Positions 23,533-33,366 of a DNA stretch of 64,000 bases are shown here, piece after piece. The notes under the pieces were generated by a model, which worked only from the letters and a program-made list of their open reading frames with translations, made no database searches and was not told the origin of the DNA. The stretch is from Metarhizium brunneum (Eukaryota > Ascomycota > Sordariomycetes > Hypocreales > Clavicipitaceae). The stretch spans positions 2,294,001-2,358,000 of the forward strand of contig NC_089428.1 of the NCBI RefSeq assembly GCF_013426205.1, given 5' to 3'. Numbering within the stretch: the stretch's first letter is position 1; every line of letters begins with the position of its first letter. A program made the position numbers and the translations under genes.

Positions 23533-24651
23533 ATGAAAACCTCTGCGATTCTTGCCTTCTTCTTCGGGCTGACTTCAGCCGGGGTGACTCGTGGACCTGA
23601 GGGTCTAGAGTCGCATATAGCCCAACTTGATTCCGATATCAAAGGCACCAACGCCGCCCCTCTCAGACGTTCCTTACAAAATGGGCCCGAGACTTCTTCG
23701 GCACCAGGACGCCATCCCATGCTAGCAAAGAGGGCATCGAAAACACAAAAGGGTGCCCCGTGGGGTCTCAGAGCCATATCTCACCGACGCGCCGGGGCCT
23801 TTTATGAGAAGTTCCCTCCCGATCCAGCATCCAAGTACTACTATGATGATCGGGCCGGCCTCAACATGTACGCATATATTCTCGACAGTGGCATTCGCAC
23901 CACCCACGAGGAGTTTGAGGGCCGCGCCGAGACCGTCTTTACTGTGTATCCCGGCGATGAGATTGACCACCGCGGGCACGGCACCGCAGTCGCCGGCGTA
24001 CTTGGCAGCAAGACGTACGGCGTGGCAAAGCGGGCAAAGCTCCTGTCCGTCAAGACGCTAGATGACAAGGGAAGCTGCGCTGCCTCTGCGGCCCTTCACG
24101 CCCTTTCCTGGACGGCAGAGCATATACTTAGCAATGGCCGCCAGCATTCATCCGTCATCAACTTATCGTTTGGTATCCCAAAGCTGCAGGCACTGGATAC
24201 TTTTATAGAAGCACTTGTTAGCCAAGTCGGCATCCCCGTCGTCACGGCCGCCGGCAATGAGAACGAGGACGCCAGCCTCAGCACGCCGGGGTCGGCCAAG
24301 GGCGTCATCAACGTTGGCCACATGGACAAGAACTGGGTCATTTCGCCCAACTCAAACTGGGGCCCGGCAGTCACTATGCTAGCTCCAGGAGTTCAAGTAG
24401 AATGTCCCTCTTCGGGGAGCGATTCTAATGTTAAATTGGAGAGTGGTTCATCTTTTGCGGCGCCTCACGTTGCCGGTCTTGTCTTGAATGCGATTTCCGT
24501 TCACGGCATCAAGGGGGCTGCTGAAATAAGGAAGTTTCTTCTCGAGTCGGCTACCAGAGACCAAGCTTGTACCTCCCGCAACACGCCAAACATAGTAGCC
24601 AACAACGGAAACACTGCGCAGAAGAAACATACAAAGCCGCGTAATTGTTGA
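23533..24651 (+). CDS. Secreted subtilisin-like serine protease (peptidase S8, proteinase K type)
   Basis: Single-exon ORF of 372 residues; ATG at 23533 begins a signal peptide (MKTSAILAFFFGLTSAG). Catalytic residues are in place: Asp118 (YILDSGI), His149 (DHRGHGTAVAG), oxyanion Asn242 (TAAGNEN) and Ser307 (SGSSFAAPHVAG). GAPWGLRAISHR at residues 74-85 matches the mature N-terminus region of proteinase K enzymes, preceded by a KR site at 66-67. The 45-50 residue pro-region lacks the I9 propeptide pattern that members of this family normally use for folding and inhibition. The active-site contexts differ slightly from the usual GTSMA and GHGTHCAG. It probably acts outside the cell. Its upstream neighbour, 3 kb away, encodes an I9 domain without a protease, which may or may not be linked. 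Confidence 0.9.
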   Translation: MKTSAILAFFFGLTSAGVTRGPEGLESHIAQLDSDIKGTNAAPLRRSLQNGPETSSAPGRHPMLAKRASKTQKGAPWGLRAISHRRAGAFYEKFPPDPASKYYYDDRAGLNMYAYILDSGIRTTHEEFEGRAETVFTVYPGDEIDHRGHGTAVAGVLGSKTYGVAKRAKLLSVKTLDDKGSCAASAALHALSWTAEHILSNGRQHSSVINLSFGIPKLQALDTFIEALVSQVGIPVVTAAGNENEDASLSTPGSAKGVINVGHMDKNWVISPNSNWGPAVTMLAPGVQVECPSSGSDSNVKLESGSSFAAPHVAGLVLNAISVHGIKGAAEIRKFLLESATRDQACTSRNTPNIVANNGNTAQKKHTKPRNC

Positions 24652-25239
24652 GACTATCGCGATTGAAAGCTATGGATCGATTTGAACAGTGGAATTGGCC
24701 CTTGACTGAAGCTATCTGGCCAGGTAGATTGGAGGCTTTTGATAGATATCGTAGGTCATCCGTTGAGTCTCCAGTCAACTATCTGGAGGATATGTATCCA
24801 ACAAAAAGCTAGATTCTAGAGGGTCGATACATGTATTTACTAGTAATTTAGGTGATAATAAGAGTACCAACAAGAAAATTGTTTACAAATCGCTATATCA
24901 CAATATGCCAAAATTTAAGCAACTAATGAACGCACCCGAGGTCATGAGCTGTTAGCCGGGGGGCCGTGGATTTCGTGACCTCACCGGAGCCCTCGCACAC
25001 CACGGGGGATGGAGCCGTGACGTGAGACTTTGTGAGGCTTTTCAAAGCTTTTCGGCAATGCCGATAAACAGCAGCCTTTGTCGCTATTGAAAGTGCACAT
25101 GCAGCTTTTTCCGTTGACAAAAACCGAGCTGGAATGCTAGTACTTGATTTATTGTAAAACTATGAGAAACAAAAAGTAATAACAATGTTGGTCATTAATA
25201 AATTAGGTAGAGTAGAGGGGAATCAAAAAAGTAACAAAA
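24652..25239. other. Spacer without gene
   Basis: Holds the 3' side of the subtilisin gene and the 3' flank of the tRNA, including the T-run pol III terminator just below 25241 (minus sense). Short minus-strand ORF 24923-25120 begins with TTG and is not supported. Confidence 0.4.
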
Positions 25240-25338
25240 AACCCCCGGCGGGACTCGAACCCGCAATGTTGAGCTTCGGATCCTGGACTGATATGCCCTG
25301 ATAGAAGGCTCACGCCTTAACCATTAGGCCACGGGGGC
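25240..25338 (-). tRNA. tRNA-Arg(UCU) with intron
   Basis: Read on the minus strand, a cloverleaf is clear: acceptor GCCCCCG (from 25338) pairs with CGGGGGT (one G-U), D arm contains the A box TGGCCTAATGG, and the T arm is GCGGG-TTCGAGT-CCCGC (B box GGTTCGAGTCC). The anticodon stem TGAGC/GCTCA encloses a loop starting CTTCTA, placing anticodon TCT at positions 34-36 (arginine, codon AGA). A 26-nt intron (25276-25301) sits after position 37, the canonical eukaryotic site. A T6 terminator follows directly. Confidence 0.92.
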
Positions 25339-26433
25339 TATAGACACTTGGCGAACCTGCCGAAATTTATTTACCTTATCAATGTATCATGAAATATTGT
25401 AAGTGAATCTTATAAAAAATTCAATACTCTGACCAGCCTGACTTAGAATAAGCATCAAACAATGGACATGGCGGAAGACAGCATGATGCATCTCTCATCA
25501 CATTTTACCGCTCATTATGAACCAATGACGTGCATTGTGCGGTACACATGTGCTGGTGATAAGATGGCCACAGGAAGCGCTGCCAAGTCTTGTCTAATAT
25601 TCTACCGTTTCATCGGTGTTAGTGATGACATTTTCGTTAGGGGGACATGTTACAGTGCTTATTTTCAAATCCAATCCCCAGGATGCACTACGTAAGACTG
25701 TTCAATGTTGGTGAAGCCAAGTCTTTGTTTGCAAGTGGCCTACCAGACCACTTGCGCCTGCCAGAAATTCTGACGAATCCTTGTTGGTCACGCCGTTAAT
25801 TCACTTTGACAACTTACCTGGGGGGCAGGGCGAAGTTGGAAAACCGATTCTATTCCACAGCTTGCATGCAATACCCGGTAATTAATTTAAATATGCTACT
25901 CCTCGTGCCTTGATACAGCGATGAGGGGTTTTTTGTGAAACGTCGAACGAACTCGGCAACATATCTGTAGCAGCTAGAGGGAGTTCGTGCCTTGAATGAA
26001 GAGCTACCAGACTCCTTGCCACATGAAACTGAACTCTATATCTTTATATACAGGCGATCTAACACAAGTTATACACAAGTTATACAGTATTATATTCCCC
26101 TCCTATGAAACCTTTTCCATGACTCTTGATACTTGAAACACCAGGCCTGATACCAACTTCAGATTATTGTACTGACCTGGTGCGACTTGGATGCACCAGG
26201 CTGACTCGGAAAGCAATTCCTGCAAGGCATGGTTTCGAAAATTCGTCATTCACTTGACTGCACTTGTGGTTATATCTGATAATTTCACCATTATAAATTA
26301 GTCGCCCGCTGACTGTTGTGTGTCGAATTGTAATCCTAACTTCTAACCGGCAATGTAGAACCGCATTTCTCTTCTGCTCATCCACCTCTTCTGAATCTTA
26401 CAACTGCTTCCTACCTGCGATTAAAGAAGAGCC
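25339..26433. other. Spacer without supported gene
   Basis: No gene seen. Contains a short tandem duplication of ACACAAGTTAT at about 26054-26080. The last part is the promoter/leader of the small secreted protein gene. Confidence 0.4.
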
Positions 26434-26766
26434 ATGAAGCACAACGTCATCGCCCTCGTTTGCTTGACAAGCCTTGCTTCAGCAATACCTCTTGAGACGC
26501 GACAGTTTGACTTGGGGGTTTCTTTCCAGAATCCTCAGCAACCATCGCCTTTCCTGCAACCTCCCCGGCCTCCCCAGCGGCCGTCATCCCAGCTGGAGCC
26601 TTCATTGCCTCCCCAGCGGCCATCAACTCAGTTGGAGCCCCCATCAACTTTCCGGCCGCCTCCCAATTGCGGCGCAGGCCAGGTCCTTCTCGATGGCGAA
26701 TGCGTCATTCAAAGGTGTCGCGCAGGAAGGGTCCGTCTCGATGGAGAATGCGTTCCTTTTCAGTAA
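26434..26766 (+). CDS. Small secreted proline- and cysteine-repeat protein
   Basis: 110-residue ORF from ATG 26434. MKHNVIALVCLTSLASA is a clear signal peptide, so the mature protein is about 93 residues. Two internal duplications are visible: a proline-rich segment with two copies of PPQRPS-QLEP, and a C-terminal pair of modules with the pattern C-x-AG-x-V-x-LDGECV (GAGQVLLDGECV and RAGRVRLDGECV). The spaced cysteines could form two disulphides. I do not recognise the family; size, secretion and repeats fit an effector-like or cell-wall-associated protein. It lies between the tRNA and Fta4 with no operon-like relation. Confidence 0.65.
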   Translation: MKHNVIALVCLTSLASAIPLETRQFDLGVSFQNPQQPSPFLQPPRPPQRPSSQLEPSLPPQRPSTQLEPPSTFRPPPNCGAGQVLLDGECVIQRCRAGRVRLDGECVPFQ

Positions 26767-27239
26767 TGCAATTAATTTATTGGTTAGAAACACGCTGTTC
26801 AATGTTGGCTAAATAAGCCCCGTGGTGGAGATTAAGGACGAGAGGAAGATAGAAACACGCTCTTAATATGGAACTTTCAATATTGGCCAAGAGTTATCGT
26901 TACTGTACTGTGCACACAACAATGTCCTCCAGTAATGCATCTTGCCATCAGCGTGTAGTGATGCAGGCAAGACAGCAACACCCTCTCTGCTACGCCTCCA
27001 ACCGCACGTGGTTCCGGGCGAAACAGAATCAAACACGTCAAATGCAATCTAGAATACAATTTCTGCCGCGCATATAATAATGATGCGCGACCTTAACCGG
27101 AGCTTCGAGACGTCAACATTGCTTTGAGGCTCCATGGTGGGGCATCATCTGCCATGTTGCATCCCGCAACGCCAAACCTCGCAGCTCCCGCTTCGCAAAC
27201 CTAGCCTCAACACACGCAACTTCCCTCGGCCAAGCAGCC
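26767..27239. other. Spacer and Fta4 promoter
   Basis: No gene. The segment between the small secreted protein and Fta4 holds the 3' end of one and the promoter/leader of the other. Nothing else is recognisable. Confidence 0.4.
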
Positions 27240-28057
27240 ATGGCCGCGCCGACGCCAACCGTCCCCTCGCTCAAAGAATCCTTCATAACGGCGCAGACGA
27301 ACCTCCTCTCACAGCCGCTCGCGCCATCCCGCATCTGGCGCCGCAACAACAACGCGTCGAGCCAGCCGATCCCGACGCGCGTGCTCGACGACGCCCTCTT
27401 CAACCTCAACCAGACCATCCAGCTGCACTGTCGGCGCGTCTACCCCCCGCAAGCGAGCTACAATGTTGCCGAGCAGATAAGCAATTCGTACGCGAGGGAC
27501 GCAGAGGAACGGGTCGGCAAGCTGAAGGAGTCGGAGAGCAGTATCGGCCGCGAACTGGACCTGGGTGAGCTTCCTTGTCTGTGTTTTGTGGCTGGGGATT
27601 ATGCGCTGATGATGCAGCAGCTGCGGACGATGCGATTGAGGAGCTGCCTTCTTCGTGGCCGATCGAAACGGACCTTGATAATTACCCCGAGGAAGCAGAT
27701 CAGTATGAGGCGATCGTCCGCCGGCTGACCCAGCTAAGTGAGGAGCGGAAGCAAATACGGCTTCGTGTGGAACAGCTCCGTCGCATCGAAGCCGCTATCA
27801 AGCCTTTGGCTATCACGGATGAAGTCACTATTCAAGACAACTTGGTTACGCGCGACGGGCCCGTGGAGAAGGAGCTGGAGAGGATGAGAGTCCTGCTTGC
27901 ACGCGTGACAAGCCGGGTGGCCGGTTTGCCGGATCACCCTGCCAACAATCGTTCAGGGTCAAGGACTAGCTCAGTTGTGGACTTGGGGGGGATGACCAAG
28001 TCGAGGAAGAGGAATATTGACAGCTTTCTTGCGGATCCTCGAGTCTTCCCCTCATGA
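27240..28057 (+). CDS. fta4: Kinetochore protein Fta4 (Sim4/COMA complex subunit)
   Basis: Two exons, 27240-27564 and 27621-28057, with an intron starting GTGAGC and ending GCAG; splicing is in phase and gives 253 residues. A 3-nt alternative acceptor (27617) also keeps the frame. The start ATGGCC follows a good context. Sequence features match fungal Fta4: an N-terminal LKESFITAQTNLLSQPLAPS-RIWRR region, a following charged helical segment, and a long coiled-coil-like stretch (LTQLSEERKQIRLRVEQLRRIE). Fta4 is part of the inner-kinetochore Sim4 complex, related to Nkp1/CENP-U (family knowledge). The C-terminus is basic (SRKRNIDSFL). It is a housekeeping gene unrelated to its secreted-protein neighbour. 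Confidence 0.8.
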
Positions 28058-31000
28058 ATACGGAATCTGTATCGCGGCCCTTCAAACTTTTATACGAGAT
28101 GGCAGACTTGACTACTACGAAACCATGGGATATCGTCAGCTATCATTGAGCACCCACCTCTGCCAGCCTTATCAATACAGCCTCAGGCATACCCCGTCAT
28201 AGGTTCTACGTCGCGTTTCGGTCGAAGCCCTTGACAACAGTGCTGGAGATTTTTATCGGGCCATGGTCGGCCTCGCTTACGCTTTTCTGACATTGGTTGA
28301 ACCATTCTAGCCCTTTGGAACTCGCATCCCCCTGATGTAGTCAGTCTCGCCTAGGGAAGCCTCCACGACGTGACGTTGTGCTCGAGAACGCAGCACGGCT
28401 TCCAATCTTGGAACCAAGGTATAATAGTCTCCCCAATCACTCCAACCTGACGCGGGTTCCATGCGCTTCATTAGCACTACGGTATCTCGAGATTGACGGT
28501 GGGCGGCTTCGCGAGAGATGTATTTGAGCATTCCAGGCTGCAATGCCCCTTCAAAGGCCACTTGCTGATCAGCTTCTGATGAAGGAGACCCGTTCTGGTG
28601 AATTTTTGGCACTCAGAAGTCTGAGAAGAATGTCAGCTAGCGCGAAACCTTCAGATACCACGGGTCCTGACATGGTGGACGCAAGAGAAGCCAACGTGTC
28701 TGTCTTCTCAGTCTATATCCCCAGGGGAGAGCGAGTGACAGATTTCGTCAGCGTTCTGGACTGGGAAGAATGTATCCATGGAACACCGATTCCAATATAG
28801 TGCGTATGTGGTGCAAAATCTCCGGGTGGTGTAAAACGAGATTATGTCCACACACTATTGCACCATTCTGTGTACCTATAGAAACATGGGAGATATTTTA
28901 GATGCTTTAGCAATGCTAATACAGCATCTGGCCAAATATGTTGGCATTTATCAAAGTTGGCTGAATCGATGATATATCTGTGGCAACTGACCACGCCAGA
29001 GAAGAATCTCCCCTCCTGCTCCGCATCCGTAGTCTTTCCAGATATCGGCCGACCAGGACTGATGATCTTCTGAACCCGTGTTGCTAGGCAAGTTTGTCGA
29101 GAGCAACTCTAGTCATCTGGGGCTCGAGTAGTAGTGCGGGAAATAGAAAGATATTTCAGACTCTGGGTTCCGAGGTCACAGCAGCCATAGCCTGCCTACC
29201 TAACCAGTACTGATTGATTATGGCCTTGAGCCTCATCTGGGAAGAACTCAAACGTGCGAGAAAGGCAGGGGTCCCAGAAAGTTATCTAGTATCGCGTTGG
29301 TTGTCGGGTTCGGCAGCACGATCAGCGGTATTGGCAATTGCGGCGTTATGCTTGCGATATCGCCGGTCAACGAAACGAATGCGAATGCGAATGCGGTCAG
29401 CGCGACTGCGTGTAGCAGTGCTCCAAGCCTCTAAGCCAATCAAGGACAAAGCAATTCAAGGACACGAGGGACAAGGCATTCGCAAGTCCCCGTCATCAGA
29501 GGGCTATTTCAGTGCACAGGCAATAATACGTGCTGGGGTCAGTGATCCGAGTGTGATGGATGGTTGTCGTCGGCGCATGATTGATGTCGCGGGTTCCGCA
29601 CAAACGCCACGACGGCTGCACCTTTGGATAGTTTCGACGCATCATGTAGCCGGCGATGAAACTCGGATCAGACGGTGAACTGATCAACCGGTCAACTGGA
29701 TGGCAGTTGACAAAGTCCCATGCAACCAGGACGCAAGTGGCCATCGATTCGACAGGCAGGCTTTTGTAGGCTGACATTGACCAATCACGGTGGCAGCGAA
29801 GCGAAGTTCCAGCACTTGGCGTTCAGAGCCGGGTCCAACAGCCAGAGACGCACGTGCGGCTAAAGCGTCATGACGAATACTGAACGATGTGGCTCAAACA
29901 CGAACGACAAGGTGATTTTTGAAGACGGCAGGAGATTGCGTTTGTGGTGTCTTGTTGGCCGTCGTCTGCAAACGCTGGCGGTTGGCAATGCATGGCGCCT
30001 TGTCAGGACATATCAATTGATCAATGATGGAGCTGCAAGAAAGTAGGAAGTTGGACTTGGAACGGAAGGAGCCATGGCAGCCGAAGAGGAACACAGTGCG
30101 CCTGTCACAGAACCTGCCCGCTCCCTGAAAAAGGAACATTGAAGTCACGATTCTCAATCTCACCAGAGTCACCACCAGCGCACTGACGGAACCATTATGT
30201 AGAGCTCTCCCAGAACCTCTTTGTGCCATGCATGAGTACGTAACAGCAATACGCTCTATCCAGCACATGCGAACACCAAAGCGGTGAACCGAGATTTCTC
30301 CTCTGTGCCAGGCGGGATGTGATCAATGAATCTTGACCTGCACAGCGACGCTGAGCCCCACTCTGCCTGTTCAACGCAGAACAGACCGGCACCTGGCATG
30401 ATCCGCAACCTTCCAACCGTCACCACCTCGGGACGTCCCATTAGCTTTTCTACGACCATGCAGATGTCTTCGACCTCGCGGGCGTTACCCATCCGAGAAA
30501 GCCATTCGACTTGATCCCCGTCCAAATCCGAATGCGAGCAACTTCAGCGCACATGGTGGCCATGGCCGACGGCATGGGATGAGAACCCCTTGTCACAACC
30601 AGAAAAAAGCTTAGGTGCCTCTTTGAGGCTTCATGCCTCCATGCGCCCCAGGTCCCACCCAATTTTAGAAAACTTGCTCTGCCCAGAGCTTCATTCAAGC
30701 CAGACTTGTGCCCTGACACCATCTTCTGATAACCTGCCTCCATGATATGGCGTGCGGAACTTGGCGCCGCCAGAACTTGTCATCATCTCCCCCGGCTCGC
30801 TTGTTGGCCACGCAGTGTGGCCATGTGGGCCAAAACCATTCCTGTCCATGCTGCTCCAGGCCGGAAAGACCGCGAACGGTACAATCCCGGTTGCCCCCAA
30901 CGGCAGCCCGCCGTCAGCTATAAATCGTCTTCTGGTAACATCTGCGATGCTCAGGTTGCTTGCCCAAACTTGTCGTCTTCCCCGTTCAACTTGTAGCTGA

Positions 31001-31229
31001 CATAGGACGATTCTTGGCCTGTGCTTGAAATACAGCCGACGTCGAAATCCGTGCCCTCGTCGGTGTGGGTACAAATCCTTGAGCGCTCGCCACTATCTTT
31101 CTTCATACGATGCTTCCATGTCTATGATATGGTCGCTTGAGCAAATACAGCGGTAACCAAAAGACCTGGCGGAAACTGTATCGCAATCATCCATCACCGG
31201 TGTATATCCTTGTCGCGTACACCACAACA
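28058..31229. other. Gene-poor 3.2 kb stretch
   Basis: No gene that I can support. Overlapping ORFs on both strands at 28307-28800 have some coding-like composition but no recognised domain. A short GAATGC tandem run lies at about 29378-29396. The last 100 bases are the leader of the carotenoid oxygenase gene. Confidence 0.4.
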
Positions 31230-33041
31230 ATGAGCGCCGCAATGAATGACCCTAGTGTCATTCGTCGCACCGCAGCAGATGAGGAAGCAGATGCAAAAGA
31301 AGCATTGCAGAACTTTGAGAATCAAAGATGGATTTCGTGGCCAAACGAAGGAGCCGTAAGTTGGAACCCTGGACAACAGGAAAACTTTTGTATGGCGACC
31401 AGGCATCGTACTGACCGCTTCTAGTTTGACGCTCTTGATGAGCAGTATGACTCGGTTCATCTAAAAGTCAAGGGTTCTATACCCTCCTGGGCTGCTGGAT
31501 CGTTATTCAGAACCGGACCTGGACAGTCCATGGTTGAAAATACCTCAAGAGGCACACACCATGTCTCCCATTGGTTTGATGGGTTCGCCCACACCCACCG
31601 ATTTGACATTATACCGCCCCCTGCCGGAGACAGTGCAACTTCAGTTGTGTACTCTTCTCGCGGACAATCCGAGGAATACATCGCCATGGTGAAAAAACAC
31701 GGTTGGCAGACGAGTGTGTCCTTTGGCCAAAGGAGTGACCCCTGTGTCGGAATTTTCGCCAAGTTTATGAGCATTTTTCTTCCCCAGAAAGTGAACAACA
31801 ACGTCGCCGTAATAGCCAACATGCCTGGACTGGACAGCAGTGGAGGCCGGCGGGTTGGTCATCGAACCGGACTAGACAATGTATATATTACCACAGATAA
31901 CTCCACCTTGGAGAAGATTGACCCCGAGACACTGGAACCCCTCGGGTCCGCGGCACAGCAGCAATTGCACCCAAAGTTGAAAGGCCCGCTTTCTTGCGCA
32001 CATGCTCAAAAGGATCCCGTCACTGGAGATTTGTTCAACTTCAACATCGATCTGGGTAGAAGAGCCACATATCGTATCTTTCGAGTCAATGCAGATTCAG
32101 GGACCACTGACATCCTAGCCACCATCGCAGAAAATGAGCTACCGGCCGCCTACATCCACAGCTTCTTTTTAACAGAGAACTACGTTGTGCTCTGCGTCCC
32201 AACGTCGCATTTCGGTTGGAACGGCCTCAAAATTCTATGGGAACGCAACGTCATCGACGCCATTCAACCATTTGACAAATCAGTGAAATGCAAGTGGTTC
32301 GCCGTCGACAGGCGGCACGGCAGAGGAGTCGTCGCCAGGTTCTCCACCCCAGCTTCCTTTTTCTTTCATTCAGTCAATGCCTTTGAGCAAAAGTCGAAAG
32401 GCAGCAACGGAGAGGAAATTACAAATATTTTCCTTGACATGGTGGAATACGTAAATACAGATGTTATGCACATGTTATATTATGATATCCTCATGAATCG
32501 AAATCAAGACGCCATAAAGGACCTGCGAAAGCGCGACAAGTATAAGACGTCGCAGCCAAAGCTTGTTAGGTACAAGTTTGCACTGCCGGCCCTCTCCCAA
32601 ACGCACATGGGCGATTACTCACTCGCAGCCGAACAAGTCTTCGCCATTCTCAGCCCGCACGCTGGGGAATTACCGATTATCAACCCTTCCCGATCCGGAA
32701 AGGCGCATAGATATGTCTACGGCACCTGCAATCGCGGTGTGGGGTTCTGGATGGATGGAATTGTCAAGACCGATGTCGAGACGCGGGACGCCCTGATTTG
32801 GAGCGGCCCAGTTGGACATACACCCGGCGAACCCATTTTTGTGCCACGACCAGGTGGCACCGATGAAGACGACGGTGTGATCCTCACCGTCGTTCTGGAC
32901 GGTAGTGCGCAGACATCGTATCTGCTGTGTTTGGATGCCAAAACGCTACAGGAGTTGGGTAGAGCCGAGACCGACTTCCCGATTCCCATTGGCCTGCATG
33001 GTATACATACCCCCTTGGGCGAACCATCCGTGCCGTCATAA
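31230..33041 (+). CDS. Carotenoid cleavage oxygenase (RPE65/CCO family)
   Basis: Two exons: 31230-31355 and 31425-33041, with intron GTAAGT...TCTAG; 580 residues. ATG 31230 (ACAATGAGC) is the first ATG of the frame. The four iron-binding histidines of the family are visible: H235 (CAHAQKD), H287 (YIHSFFL), H357 (FFHSVNAFE) and H567 (GLHGIHTP), so an intact non-haem Fe(II) centre is expected. Also characteristic are WFDGFAHTHRF and SLFRTGPG. Fungal members cleave carotenoids or torulene, or stilbene-like phenylpropenes; the substrate cannot be chosen here. No phytoene synthase, desaturase or rhodopsin gene is present in the window, so this is not the classical carotenoid/retinal cluster. It converges with the permease on the minus strand, 325 bp downstream. 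Confidence 0.9.
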
Positions 33042-33366
33042 TGTGGGAGGGTGAGCCGCATAGTATGTCTTATTGTTCACCAAAAGGCCTTTTTCTGATT
33101 CCAAACTTCGAGGTTCACGTATGCGAGTTGGGAAAATCTGCAGATACCATTCGTTTGAGCGCAAGTAGTGCAATTCTACCTAATGCAGTTGAAAGGTCTC
33201 CCGCCGATGTGACAGCGCAATCATCATGTTACCGGCCTCCAAGTACTCAAATACCACACCATGCGTTACACTTTTGGGTGTGTTGTTCTATACCAAGCGG
33301 GCTCTTGATATTTGAATATGTCGGTTGTAAGACTGACTTGAAGCAAAGACCCACGCTAACCGATCT
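33042..33366. other. Convergent 3' intergenic region
   Basis: Spacer between the stops of the carotenoid oxygenase (plus) and permease (minus) genes, 325 bp. It should contain both polyadenylation regions; no gene. Confidence 0.5.

Noticed and set aside
28307..28800. Overlapping ORFs on both strands downstream of Fta4 (one with VSVLDWEEC, slightly APH-kinase-like)
   Set aside because: Too short, no further kinase motifs, and strand cannot be decided.
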